The notes beneath the pieces are model-generated. The model saw only the letters and a program-made list of their open reading frames with translations. It was not told the DNA's origin and did no database searches. A program made the translations under genes and the position numbers. Below are positions 49,917-63,696 of a DNA stretch of 64,000 nt, in pieces. Every line of letters starts with the position of its first letter. Positions within the stretch are counted from its first letter, which is position 1. The stretch is from NCBI GenBank assembly GCA_009914555.1, contig WNDY01000011.1, forward strand, positions 1 to 64,000, given 5' to 3'. Origin of the DNA: Xylophilus sp. (GTDB taxonomy: Bacteria > Pseudomonadota > Gammaproteobacteria > Burkholderiales > Burkholderiaceae_C).

Positions 49917-50432
49917 TCAGACGCGCTGCAGCTGGTTGCCCACCACGCGCACCCGATCGCCCTGGCGCAGGTCGCCCGGCGAGGGCACGTCGAAGGCACG
50001 GTAGCCGCCGTTGTCGAGCTGCACCGAGATGCGGTAGGTGGTGGTGTAGCCGCCGCCGCGCTGGTTGCCCTCGATCTGGTTGCCGGCGACGGCGCCGCCC
50101 ACGGCACCCACGCCGGTGGCCAGCGCCCGGCCGCCGCCGTGGCCGATCTGGTTGCCCACCACGGCGCCGAGCACGGCGCCGATGATGGCGCCGGCGCCGG
50201 AGGGGCGGCGGCCGTTTTCGGTCGAGAAGGTCTCGATGTTGGCGACGCGGCCGTATTCGGCATAGGCACCGCCGTTGTCGTACACCGGGGCCTGCGACAC
50301 GGGCGCCGGCGGCGGATAGCCGCGGTTGTCGTACCCGCGGTTGTAGTAGTACGGGTCGACGCAAGCGGTCAGGCCGAGGGTGGCTGCTACTGCTGCGACG
50401 ACGGCGGCAGAGCGGATGAAGGTCGAGGCCAT
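49917..50432 (-). CDS. Glycine-zipper outer-membrane lipoprotein (SlyB/Rick_17kDa-like)
   Basis: 171 aa. Lipoprotein signal with LTAC (Cys24). A Tyr/Pro/Gly-rich segment follows (YYYNRGYDNRGYPPP). The glycine-zipper 2TM domain comes next: GAIIGAVLGAVVGNQIGHG, then GVGAVGGAVAGNQIEG. The C-terminus (RISVQLDNGGYRAFDV to VGNQLQRV) matches the end of SlyB-type proteins. It probably supports envelope integrity. Function is by family only. Confidence 0.87.
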   Translation of the reverse strand: MASTFIRSAAVVAAVAATLGLTACVDPYYYNRGYDNRGYPPPAPVSQAPVYDNGGAYAEYGRVANIETFSTENGRRPSGAGAIIGAVLGAVVGNQIGHGGGRALATGVGAVGGAVAGNQIEGNQRGGGYTTTYRISVQLDNGGYRAFDVPSPGDLRQGDRVRVVGNQLQRV

Positions 50433-50599
50433 GGTGAAATCCTTGGATCTGGCGTTCGCTGAGGAACGGACATCCGGCGCGCACGCCGGGTCATGGGTCG
50501 ATTGGACGCCTGCACATGGTAGCCGCAGAGGCTTGGCACCCGCATCGACGCGTCGGAGGATCAGGCGGCCGAGAGTAGGATGTGGACGACGCAGCGGCC
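50433..50599. other. Intergenic region upstream of the glycine-zipper lipoprotein
   Basis: 167 bp between dut and the lipoprotein gene, both on the minus strand. The lipoprotein promoter must lie here, but no good -35/-10 pair was seen. Confidence 0.4.
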
Positions 50600-51049
50600 T
50601 CAGGCCTTGCCGGTCGATCCATAGCCCCCCTGCCCGCGCGCCGACGCGGTGGTGAAGTCTTCCACCACGTTGAAGCGGGCCTGCACCACCGGCACGACGA
50701 CCAGCTGGGCGATGCGCTCCAGCGGCTCGATGGTGAAGGCGGCCGCGCCGCGGTTCCAGGCGCTGACCATGAGCTGGCCTTGGTAGTCGCTGTCGATCAG
50801 GCCCACGAGGTTGCCCAGCACGATGCCGTGCCTGTGGCCCAGGCCCGAGCGCGGCAGGATCAGCGCGGCATAGCCCGGATCGGCCAGGTGGATGGCGATG
50901 CCCGTCGGCACAAGGTGCGTGGCGCCGGGCTCCAGCACCAGCGGCGCATCCAGGCAGGCGCGCAGGTCCAGGCCGGCGCTGCCGGGCGTGGCATAGGCCG
51001 GCAGCTGCCGGGCGATGCGCGGGTCGAGGATGCGGACGTCGATGTTCAT
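50600..51049 (-). CDS. dut: Deoxyuridine 5'-triphosphate nucleotidohydrolase (dUTPase)
   Basis: 149 aa, normal for the trimeric enzyme that turns dUTP into dUMP and keeps uracil out of DNA. All five motifs are present: [32 protein letters not shown] and [12 protein letters not shown]. The ATG at 51049 fits the family start (MNIDVRILD). It follows coaBC and a small membrane protein gene on the same strand, with 73 bp to the latter. Confidence 0.96.
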   Translation of the reverse strand: MNIDVRILDPRIARQLPAYATPGSAGLDLRACLDAPLVLEPGATHLVPTGIAIHLADPGYAALILPRSGLGHRHGIVLGNLVGLIDSDYQGQLMVSAWNRGAAAFTIEPLERIAQLVVVPVVQARFNVVEDFTTASARGQGGYGSTGKA

Positions 51050-51122
51050 GGCACGAAACGGAAGGGGGAAGGAACATGCCCGGCCTCCGGGCCGGGCAGC
51101 GGGAAAAGGCAAGGGGCCGGGG

Positions 51123-51577
51123 CTACCTGCGCCGGCCGCGCCGCGCAGCCGGGGGATTCTGCGCGTCGTACTGCTTCATCAGCGCGCGCCACTGCGGCGT
51201 GCCGAACAGGCCGGCCAGCCCGCCGCGCTGGCGCAGCCTGTGCAGGCCCCACCAGCCGGCCGGCGCCAGCAGCGCCAGCGGCGTGCCCCATGGCGCCAGC
51301 GGCGGATAGGCCCGTCCGGCCAGCTTCAGGACGAGCCACAGCCCGAAGACCCACCGCGCCGCGAGCCAGAACGGCGCGCCGGCACCCGGCACTTTCAGAG
51401 CGGCCGTTGCGGTGGCGGGCGACGCGGCTGCCGCCGCAGGCCGTGCAGCCGCTTGCGCGGGCACGGGCGGCCGGGCCGGCGGCGCGGGATGGTGCACCCG
51501 GCGCTCGGCCTCGCGCATGAGCTGGTCCACATAGCGGGCGAAGTCGCCGTTGGGTGGGGTGTCGCCGAGCGGATGGG

Positions 51578-51581
<4 letters not shown>
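51123..51581 (-). CDS. Hypothetical membrane protein coupled to coaBC
   Basis: 152 aa. It starts with an ATGA overlap on the coaBC stop, so it is translated with that gene. A charged N-terminus ([20 protein letters not shown]) is followed by an Ala/Pro-rich linker, two short hydrophobic stretches (about 72-88 and 94-108) and an Arg-rich tail. No known domain. Present in this position in related genomes as far as I can recall, but its function is unknown. Confidence 0.65.
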
Positions 51582-54611
<3,030 letters not shown>

Positions 54612-54615
54612 CGCC

Positions 54616-56799
<2,184 letters not shown>

Positions 56800-56840
56800 C
56801 CACCGGCCTGACCGCGGTCTGCTGACGCTGCCGGCATCGC

Positions 56841-57116
56841 ATGGGTTCGCGCTTCATTCCCCTCGTGCTGCTGCTGCTGCTCGCGCTCATCCACGTCCAG
56901 CTGTGGACGGGGCGCGGCAGCATTCCCGACGTGGCCGAGATGCAGCGCAGGCTCGACGCCCAGAGGACCGCCAACGCCCAGGCCCGGCAGGCCAACGAGC
57001 GCCTCGAAGCCGAGGTGCGCGACCTGCAGGACGGCCTGGAGATGGTCGAGGACAAAGCACGCGGCGAGCTGGGCATGGTCAAGCCCGGCGAGATCTTCGT
57101 GCAGATCACCAAGTGA
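56841..57116 (+). CDS. ftsB: Cell-division protein FtsB
   Basis: 91 aa. One N-terminal membrane helix (FIPLVLLLLLALIHVQLW) followed by a periplasmic coiled coil (MQRRLDAQRTANAQARQANE onward), the FtsB pattern. It forms the FtsQLB complex at the septum. The position directly after eno is the classical beta-/gamma-proteobacterial arrangement. It ends VKPGEIFVQITK. Confidence 0.93.
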   Translation: MGSRFIPLVLLLLLALIHVQLWTGRGSIPDVAEMQRRLDAQRTANAQARQANERLEAEVRDLQDGLEMVEDKARGELGMVKPGEIFVQITK

Positions 57117-57166
57117 GCCCGCCCGCGCACCCGCGTGCGCAGGGCCGTCCGTGATTCATTACCCTC

Positions 57167-57592
57167 GTGCGCAGCATCGCCGTGCTCGGCGCCGCCCGCA
57201 GCGGCAAGACCCGGCTGGCGCGCGAGCTGCGCAATCTGCTGGCGCACGACGGCCGGCCCTGCCAGGTGGACGACGATCCGCCGCTGGAAGCCGTGCTGGC
57301 CGCGCCCCGCCCCGATGCCATCCTGCTCTGCGGCCTGGATCTGGCGTCCTTCGGTCCCGTATACTCTCGCCAGGATAGTGTCTTGCGCGCGCAACTGGCA
57401 AGTGCTTTGGCAGAATACAGGATAGTGTATGGAAGCGGCGAGGCCCGCAGCCGCAACGCCCTCGCCGCGCTCGGCTTTGCCACCCCCGATGCGCTGCGGC
57501 TTGCAGCCGCGCGGCCCTGGCGCTGCGAGGAGTGCAGCGACCCGCACTGCGAACGCCGGCTGTTCCACGGCCTGCTGCATCCGTCGCACTAG
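57167..57592 (+). CDS. Hypothetical P-loop NTPase-like protein
   Basis: 141 aa with a GTG start. The N-terminus is RSIAVLGAARSGKTRLAREL, where GAARSGKT fits a Walker A (GxxxxGKT). There is no obvious Walker B. The C-terminus has a small Cys cluster (CEECSDPHCERR). It follows ftsB by 50 bp on the same strand. The start codon is uncertain and the function unknown. Confidence 0.6.
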   Translation: MRSIAVLGAARSGKTRLARELRNLLAHDGRPCQVDDDPPLEAVLAAPRPDAILLCGLDLASFGPVYSRQDSVLRAQLASALAEYRIVYGSGEARSRNALAALGFATPDALRLAAARPWRCEECSDPHCERRLFHGLLHPSH

Positions 57593-57639
57593 CCGCGGCG
57601 GGCGGCGGCAGCTGAGGTTTGGCATCATTGCCGGATGAT

Positions 57640-58129
57640 CTCCAGCCAGTTCGCCAGTACCGCAGCGAGAACTACGACGCCTCGGTGCGCGGGCCGGTCG
57701 AGCTGTTCGGCCGCAAGCACCAAGTGGTGGCCAGCGCCACGCGCCAGTCGCTCGACACGGGAACCGCAGCGGCACCGGCAGCTACAAGGTCAACCGCAAC
57801 GCGACCCGCTATACCGGGCTGACCTACGACGTCGACAGCCAGCACACGGTCTACGCCAGCTACACGGACATCTTCAACCCGCAGACGGCCAAGGGCACCG
57901 ACGGCAACATCATCAAGCCCAACGCGACGCCAATGCCGCCAACATCGGCAGGCGCTTGGTCACGGCGACCAACCCGCAGAACATGCTCAAGCTGTCGACC
58001 ACCTACCAGTTCGGCGGGCCATGGCACCGCTGGCGCACCGGTGCGAGCGTGTGCTACTCCACGCAATACGCCACCGACGGCTGCGGCGAGCCACGCAAGC
58101 TCAAGGTGACCGCGCGCTACAGCTTCTGA
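57640..58129 (+). pseudogene. Remnant of a TonB-dependent siderophore receptor
   Basis: Pieces in three frames resemble the C-terminal barrel of FpvA/FhuE-type receptors: ENYDASVRGPVELFGRKHQ, then TYDVDSQHTVYASYTDIFNP with QTAKGTDG, then NMLKLSTTYQF and KVTARYSF at the end with the terminal Phe of outer-membrane barrels. The plug domain, TonB box and most of the barrel are missing, and frame changes separate the blocks. No intact version is in the window. Confidence 0.75.
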
Positions 58130-58195
58130 AGATCATGGAGGGAGGAGTATAAACCCGCAGCCGGCAATGAGTATCCGCTACCGGCCCATACCCCC
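58130..58195. other. Short intergenic stretch with two TAT/G-run motifs
   Basis: 66 bp between the receptor remnant and hslO. It holds GGAGGGAGGAGTATAAACC on the plus strand and TAAGGGGGTATGGG on the minus strand. No promoter was identified for either neighbour. Confidence 0.35.
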
Positions 58196-59161
58196 TTACT
58201 GCACCGCCTGCGTCCCGGGCGGACGCTCGGCCGCGCCGGTGAAGATCTGCTGCGCATCGACCGCATCGAAGCGGTACTGTGCACCGCAGAACTCGCAGCC
58301 GACCTCGATGTCACCGCGCTCGGCGACGATCGAATCGGCCTCCTCGCGGCCCAGCCCGCGGATCATCGCGGCCACGCGCTCGCGGCTGCAGGTGCAGGCG
58401 AAGTGCGGCCCGTGGATGCCGGCGCGCGGCTCGAAGCGCACCAGCTTTTCCTCCCAGAACAGGCGGCGCAGGATGGTGTCGGCGTCGAGCGTCAGCAGTT
58501 CCTCGCGCGTCAGGCTCGCCGCCAGCGTGGCGATGCGGTTGAAGTGCTCGTCGGCCTCCTCCGATCCGCCGCCGAGGTTGGCCTGGCCTTCGAGCGGCAT
58601 GCGCTGCACCAGCAGGCCGGCGGCCACGTGGTCGTCGGCGGCCAGCACGATGCGGGTGTCGAGCTGCTCGCTCTGGCGCAGGTAGTGCTCGACCATGGCA
58701 CCGAAGTTCTGAAGCCGTCGGCCGTCGGCATCGACCAGCGGCACCATGCTCTGGTAGGCCTGCCGGCCCGGCAGCTTGTCGCGCGGGTCCAGCGTCATGG
58801 CGCAGCGGCCCCTGCCGTGGGCGTTGATCAGGTCACCGAGCGCCGCGGCCTCGGGCACCCCGCCCACCAGCGTGGCGGTGGCGCGCAGGCTCAGGTCGGG
58901 CTGCACCTCGGCCACGGCCACCTTGACCGGGCCGTCGCCGAAGATCTGCATCACCAGCGCGCCGTCGAACTGGATGCTGCCCTGCATCAGCACGCCGGCC
59001 GCCGTCATCTCGCCCAGCAGTTCGCGCACCGGCACCGCATAGGCGCCGGTGGCGGTGTTGGCCGCGCGGCGGCGCAGGATCTCGGCCCAGGCGCCGGTCA
59101 GGCGCACGAGCATGCCGCGCACCGGCAGGCCGTCGAAGAGGAATTTGTGAAGTTCGGACAC
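58196..59161 (-). CDS. hslO: Redox-regulated chaperone Hsp33
   Basis: 321 aa. Holdase activated by oxidative unfolding. It starts at a GTG (VSELHKFLF), the point where homologous Hsp33 proteins begin. The C-terminal zinc switch has the four cysteines in CTCS and CEFC (around residues 260-300). The N-terminal domain shows VRGMLVRLTGAWAEIL. It ends with a short Gln/Pro tail. It is minus-strand and followed downstream by the receptor remnant. Confidence 0.93.
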   Translation of the reverse strand: MSELHKFLFDGLPVRGMLVRLTGAWAEILRRRAANTATGAYAVPVRELLGEMTAAGVLMQGSIQFDGALVMQIFGDGPVKVAVAEVQPDLSLRATATLVGGVPEAAALGDLINAHGRGRCAMTLDPRDKLPGRQAYQSMVPLVDADGRRLQNFGAMVEHYLRQSEQLDTRIVLAADDHVAAGLLVQRMPLEGQANLGGGSEEADEHFNRIATLAASLTREELLTLDADTILRRLFWEEKLVRFEPRAGIHGPHFACTCSRERVAAMIRGLGREEADSIVAERGDIEVGCEFCGAQYRFDAVDAQQIFTGAAERPPGTQAVQ

Positions 59162-59201
59162 GCGGGAGGTTCTCGGGAAAAAACTGCGCAGGAACGGACC
59201 G

Positions 59202-59726
59202 TCAGCCGATCCGGCGCAGGCCCGCCGTGAAGCGGCGGGCGTTGTCGACATAGTGCTGCGCGCTGCGGCGCAGCCCCTCGATCTGCTCGGGCGTGAGCGG
59301 GCGCACCGCGCGGGCCGGGCTGCCGAGGATCATGGAGCCGTCGGGGAACTCCTTGCCCTCGGTCACGAGCGCGCCTGCACCCACCAGGCAGTGGCGGCCG
59401 ATCCGCGCGCCGTTGAGCACGATGGCGCCGATGCCGATCAGCGACTCGTCGCCGATGGTGCAGCCATGCAGCACGACCTGGTGGCCCACGGTGACACGGC
59501 GGCCGATCAGCAGCGGCTGGCCCTGGTCGGCATGCAGCACGCTCGCATCCTGGATGTTGGAGCCCTCGCCCACGGTGATCGCGTCGGTGTCGCCGCGCAG
59601 CACCGCGCCGGGCCAGACGCTGGCGTCGGCATGCAGCGCCACGTCGCCGATGACTGCGGCGCTCTCGGCCACCCAGGCGCTGCCGGCGATGCGGGGCGCG
59701 GTTCCGTCGAGTTCGTAGATCGCCAT
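59202..59726 (-). CDS. Gamma-carbonic anhydrase-like / PaaY-type hexapeptide-repeat protein
   Basis: 174 aa left-handed beta-helix. Hexapeptide-repeat pattern throughout (VIGDVALHADASVWPGAVLRG, shortened: GDVALHADASVW then LIGIGAIVLNGARIG). Zinc-binding His candidates lie in HADQG and GHQVVLHG. Members include YrdA, PaaY and gamma carbonic anhydrases, and the exact activity cannot be read from sequence. Divergent from the DUF455 gene, with 58 bp between the starts. Confidence 0.88.
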   Translation of the reverse strand: MAIYELDGTAPRIAGSAWVAESAAVIGDVALHADASVWPGAVLRGDTDAITVGEGSNIQDASVLHADQGQPLLIGRRVTVGHQVVLHGCTIGDESLIGIGAIVLNGARIGRHCLVGAGALVTEGKEFPDGSMILGSPARAVRPLTPEQIEGLRRSAQHYVDNARRFTAGLRRIG

Positions 59727-59784
59727 GGGCAAGGTCTCCTGGAGCAGGTCGTCGTATATGGGGCGGGAACCTAGAATTGTAAGG

Positions 59785-60573
59785 ATGACCACCCTGCGCG
59801 AAGCGGCGCTCGCCATCCTCCTCGAACCCGATCCCGGCGCCAAGGCACGGCTCGCCCGCGCGCTCGACCTGCGGCTGCCCACCGGCGCAGCCGACGCGCT
59901 GGCCGAGCCCGCCGGCATTCCCGGCCGCCCGGCGCGGCCCGCGCTGGTGCCGCACACCCAGGTGCGCAGCCGCTCGCCGGCCACGCCCGAAGGCCGCGCG
60001 GCACTGCTGCATGCCCTGGCCCACATCGAACTCAACGCCATCGACCTGGCCGCCGACGCCGCCTGGCGCTTCGCCGGCCTGCCGGACGGCTTCTACCGCG
60101 ACTGGGCCCGCGTGGCGCAGGAGGAAGCGCTGCATTTCGAACTGCTGCGCGACCACCTGGCCACGTTCGGCCATGCGTACGGCGACTTCCCGGCCCACAA
60201 CGCGCTCTGGGAGATGGCCGAGCGCACGAAGCACGACGTGCTGGCCCGCGTGGCCCTGGTGCCGCGGACCATGGAGGCCCGCGGCCTCGACGCCTCCCCG
60301 GCCGTGCGGCGCAAGCTGGCCTCGGCGGGCGACGCGGCCGGCGCCGCCATCATCGACATCATCCTGCGCGACGAGATCGGCCACGTGGCCATCGGCAACC
60401 GCTGGTTCGCCTGGCTCTGCGAGCGGCGCGGCCTGGACGTGGTGCCCGCCTATGCCGAGCTGGCCCGCACCCACGATGCGCCGCGTCAGCCCGGGCCCTT
60501 CAACCTGCCGGCGCGCCGGGCCGCGGGCTTCAGCGAAGCCGAGCTGGACGCGCTGCAGGCCGCGGCCCGCTGA
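59785..60573 (+). CDS. DUF455 ferritin-like protein
   Basis: 262 aa. A four-helix ferritin-like domain with the metal-ligand pattern HIELNAIDLA (about residue 80) and AQEEALHFELLRDHL (about 113-126), followed by RDEIGHVAIGN. DUF455 proteins are related to the tRNA hydroxylase MiaE and are probably di-iron oxidases. The substrate is unknown. It begins MTTLREAALAILL after AAGG. Confidence 0.88.
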   Translation: MTTLREAALAILLEPDPGAKARLARALDLRLPTGAADALAEPAGIPGRPARPALVPHTQVRSRSPATPEGRAALLHALAHIELNAIDLAADAAWRFAGLPDGFYRDWARVAQEEALHFELLRDHLATFGHAYGDFPAHNALWEMAERTKHDVLARVALVPRTMEARGLDASPAVRRKLASAGDAAGAAIIDIILRDEIGHVAIGNRWFAWLCERRGLDVVPAYAELARTHDAPRQPGPFNLPARRAAGFSEAELDALQAAAR

Positions 60574-60612
60574 AGCCCCGGCCCGTAGAATGACCGCCCG
60601 ACAACAAGAACG

Positions 60613-61899
60613 ATGACCATGAGCCTTCCGCCCGCCCCCCTCCCTTTCGGGCCTGCGCCGGGCGCCAGCCCGGCCGGCGGCATCGGTGGCGCGGTCATCG
60701 CGCGGCAGGCCATCGTCAACGCCCAGCACGCGGTCATCGGCTACGAGCTGTTCAACCGCTCGATGCAGGCCGACACCCACACCGCCGCCAGCGATGTCGC
60801 CCTGGTGTTCAGCGCGCTGTCGCACGCCGGCACCGAGGACCTGATCGGCAAGCTGCTGATCTTCGTGAACTGCACCCACAACAGCCTGATGGGCGGCCAC
60901 CTGGAGCTGATCAACCCCGACCGCGTGGTGCTGGAGATCCCGCCGCTCGACACGCTGGCGCCCGAGGAGATCGAAGGCCGGGTGCAGCCGCTGGCCGCAC
61001 TGCGCCAGCGCGGCTTCCAGCTCGCCTTCAACCACACGGTGCTGCACCGCGCCTACCGGCCCTGGCTGCCGCTGGCCGACTACATCAAGATCGACCTCGC
61101 CCTGGTCCGGCCCGAGCAGATCGAGGCCGTGGTGCGCCATGCCCAGACCCACAGCCAGGCCGAGCTGATCGCCGAGAAGGTCGAGACGGCCGCGCAGTTC
61201 GAGACCGTCTCGCGCCAGGGCGTGCAGCTGTTTCAGGGCTACTGGTTCGCGCGGCCGTCGGTGGTCGAGGCGCGGCTGGTCACGCCGTCGCAGGCCGCGA
61301 CCATCCAGCTCGTCAACCTGGTGCGCCGCCAGGCCAGCACGGCCGAGATCGAGGACGTGCTCAAGCACGACGCGGGCCTGGCCTTCAACCTGATGCGGCT
61401 CATCAACTCGTCGGGCTTCGGCTTCGCGCGCGAGGTCACCTCGTTCCGCCAGGCGGTGATGATCCTGGGCCTGAAGAAGCTGTTCCGCTGGGCCGCGCTG
61501 CTGCTGACCGCCGCGCGCGCCAGCGGCGCGCCCTCGTCGGTCGGCAGCACGGCCGTGGTGCGCGGCCGGCTCATGGAGCTGCTGGCGCTGCAGAAGCTCT
61601 CGGCCGAGGAGGCCGACAATGCCTTCGTGGTCGGCATCTTCTCGCTGCTCGACACCATGCTCGGCATGCCGATGGACAAGGCCGTCGATCTGCTGGCCCT
61701 GCCCCGGCCGGTGGAAGACGCGCTGCTGCGCCAGGAGGGCCCGTACGCGCCCTTCCTCGAACTCACCATCGCCTGCGAGACCGGCGATGACGCGGCCTTC
61801 ACCCGCGCGGCCACCGCGCTCGGCCTGGACAGCCGGCAGATCAACGGCGCCCATCTGCAGGCGCTGGCCTGGGCCGACCAGCTCGCATCCTCTTCCTGA
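60613..61899 (+). CDS. EAL-HDOD domain protein, first of a tandem pair
   Basis: 428 aa cytoplasmic protein of the YuxH type. The EAL-like domain (about 25-220) has IARQAIVNAQHAVIGYELF and FQGYWFARP but lacks the acidic metal-binding set, so it probably does not hydrolyse cyclic-di-GMP. The HDOD domain (about 225-420) has LMRLINSSGFGFAREVTS. A Pro/Gly-rich leader of about 20 residues precedes it. Its twin follows 20 bp downstream. The pair is likely to bind c-di-GMP-pathway proteins in motility or biofilm control. Confidence 0.9.
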   Translation: MTMSLPPAPLPFGPAPGASPAGGIGGAVIARQAIVNAQHAVIGYELFNRSMQADTHTAASDVALVFSALSHAGTEDLIGKLLIFVNCTHNSLMGGHLELINPDRVVLEIPPLDTLAPEEIEGRVQPLAALRQRGFQLAFNHTVLHRAYRPWLPLADYIKIDLALVRPEQIEAVVRHAQTHSQAELIAEKVETAAQFETVSRQGVQLFQGYWFARPSVVEARLVTPSQAATIQLVNLVRRQASTAEIEDVLKHDAGLAFNLMRLINSSGFGFAREVTSFRQAVMILGLKKLFRWAALLLTAARASGAPSSVGSTAVVRGRLMELLALQKLSAEEADNAFVVGIFSLLDTMLGMPMDKAVDLLALPRPVEDALLRQEGPYAPFLELTIACETGDDAAFTRAATALGLDSRQINGAHLQALAWADQLASSS

Positions 61900-61919
61900 G
61901 CGAACCCACGGGAGACGCC

Positions 61920-63209
61920 ATGGCAACCATGACCACCACCGCCCCCCAGGACGGCACCCGGCCCGGCGGCGCCGCCTCCGGGGACGAGAGCGCCGTCGTC
62001 ATCGCCCGCCAGGCCATCGTCGACGAACAGGGCGCCGTCTACGGCTACGAGCTGTTCGACCGCTCCACCCGCGAGGACGCGCACACCGCCGCCAGCGACG
62101 CCGCCCTGCTGTTCAACGCGCTGTCGTATGCCGGCACCGAGGCGCTGGTGGGCCGCAAGACGGTCTTCATCAACTGCACCCACGAGAGCCTGGCCGGCGG
62201 CCACCTGGAGCTGATCCACCCGGACAAGGTGGTGCTGGAGATTCCGACCTTCGGCGAGGGCGCCACGGCCGGGCAGATCGAGGCGCGCACCAGCGTCTTC
62301 GCCGACCTGCGCCAGCGCGGCTTCCGCTTCGCCTTCGACCAGCAGGTGCTGCGCCGCGCCTATGCCAGCTGGCTGCCGCATGCGGCCTTCATCAAGCTCG
62401 ACATGACGGCCTTCCAGCCTGAGCTGGCCGAGCCGCTGGTGCGCTTCGCCCGCACCCATTCGCAGGCCACGCTGGTGGCCGAGAAGGTCGAGACGGCCGA
62501 GCAGTTCGAGCACATGCGCTCGCTGGGCGTCAAGCTGTTCCAGGGCTACTGGTTCACGAGGCCGGACCTGGTCAAGACGCGCACCGTGCGACCGGCCGAG
62601 GCGACGATCATCCAGCTCATCAACCTGGTGCGCCGGAACGCCGATTCGGCCGAGATCGAGGAACTGCTCAAGCGCGACCCGACGCTCTCGTTCAACCTGC
62701 TGCGCTTCATCAACTCGTCGGGCTTCGGCCTGTCGTGCGAGATCACCTCGTGCCGCCACGCGGTGATGATCCTGGGCCTGAAGAAGCTGTTCCGCTGGGC
62801 CGCGCTGCTGCTGACCGCCGTGCGCGCCGGCGGCCCGGCGCCGGCCGTCGGCACCACGGCCGTGGTGCGCGGCCGGCTGATGGAGCTGCTGGCGGCCGAG
62901 CTGCTGCCGCAGGAAGAGGCCGACAACGCCTTCGTGGTCGGCGTGTTCTCGCTGCTCGACACCATGCTCGGCGTGCCGCTGGACCAGGCGCTGGAATCCA
63001 TCGCCCTGCCCCAGCCGGTACTCGACGCCCGGCTGCACCGCAAGGGCCCGTTCGCGCCCTTCCTGGAGTTGACCCTGGCCTGCGAGAGCGAGGACGACGA
63101 GGCGTTCGCCCGCGCGGCCAACGCGCTGCACCTGTCGAACCGCCAGGTCAACTGGGCCCACCTGCAGGCCCTGGCCTGGGCCGAGACGCTGGGCGACCCG
63201 GCGCAGTAG
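61920..63209 (+). CDS. EAL-HDOD domain protein, second of a tandem pair
   Basis: 429 aa, same architecture as the gene before it. Shared blocks include IARQAIV, YELF, the exact run MILGLKKLFRWAALLLTA and the C-terminal HLQALAWA, so the two are recent duplicates with divergent N-termini. The degenerate EAL again lacks metal ligands (FQGYWFTRP kept). RBS GGAGAC precedes the ATG. The copies differ mainly in surface positions and may have different partners. Confidence 0.9.
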   Translation: MATMTTTAPQDGTRPGGAASGDESAVVIARQAIVDEQGAVYGYELFDRSTREDAHTAASDAALLFNALSYAGTEALVGRKTVFINCTHESLAGGHLELIHPDKVVLEIPTFGEGATAGQIEARTSVFADLRQRGFRFAFDQQVLRRAYASWLPHAAFIKLDMTAFQPELAEPLVRFARTHSQATLVAEKVETAEQFEHMRSLGVKLFQGYWFTRPDLVKTRTVRPAEATIIQLINLVRRNADSAEIEELLKRDPTLSFNLLRFINSSGFGLSCEITSCRHAVMILGLKKLFRWAALLLTAVRAGGPAPAVGTTAVVRGRLMELLAAELLPQEEADNAFVVGVFSLLDTMLGVPLDQALESIALPQPVLDARLHRKGPFAPFLELTLACESEDDEAFARAANALHLSNRQVNWAHLQALAWAETLGDPAQ

Positions 63210-63288
63210 CCCCCTCTCTTCCTCCCCCTTCCCTCCCGTCGCGGCTAACCACGGCGCGAACGCCGCGCAGCGGCTCGGGGGATGCCGT

Positions 63289-63582
63289 TCATCCTCTGCC
63301 TGCGCGCCCGCGCGACACCGGGCTGGCGCTGTGCACCCGCGCGCCCGACCCGTCCGCTCCCGGCGGCAACAGCAGCTCCTGCACCGACACGCCGAGCGCC
63401 GCGGCCAGCACATGCAGCGCAGTCAGCGTGGGATTGGCCCGCCCGGACTCGATGCGGCTCAGGTAGGTGCGGAACATGCTGCTGCGCTCGGCCAGCTCCT
63501 CCTGCGTGATGCCCAGGAGCGTGCGCAGCTCCTTGATCCTTCGGCCAAGGAGAACGCGGGGGTCGGAGGTCGGAAGGGCCAC
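63289..63582 (-). CDS. XRE-family transcriptional regulator
   Basis: 97 aa. An N-terminal HTH_3 domain (about residues 10-67): RIKELRTLLGITQEELAERS, then SYLSRIESGRANPTL in a slightly altered form (RTYLSRIESG). It ends with a short, unstructured tail (SPVSRGRAGRG). It probably represses its own promoter. A GTAT-N8-ATAC palindrome lies 18 bp upstream of its start. The target genes are unknown. Confidence 0.88.
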   Translation of the reverse strand: MALPTSDPRVLLGRRIKELRTLLGITQEELAERSSMFRTYLSRIESGRANPTLTALHVLAAALGVSVQELLLPPGADGSGARVHSASPVSRGRAGRG

Positions 63583-63600
63583 GTCCCCACTGTTGGGTGG

Positions 63601-63616
63601 GTATACTCATTCATAC
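63601..63616. promoter_or_regulatory. Palindrome upstream of the XRE gene, possible operator
   Basis: GTATACTCATTCATAC has GTAT and ATAC arms 8 bp apart, in a short AT-rich stretch that should hold the promoter of the minus-strand regulator gene. It also lies upstream of the globin-sensor gene. Autoregulation is a guess. Confidence 0.35.
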
Positions 63617-63696
63617 ACACACTAATTCGTACATTTTGGAGTCGGTGGAGACCGCGTCGGCGTGTCCATGCGGCCCCGCACCGTGGAGGGAAGGGG

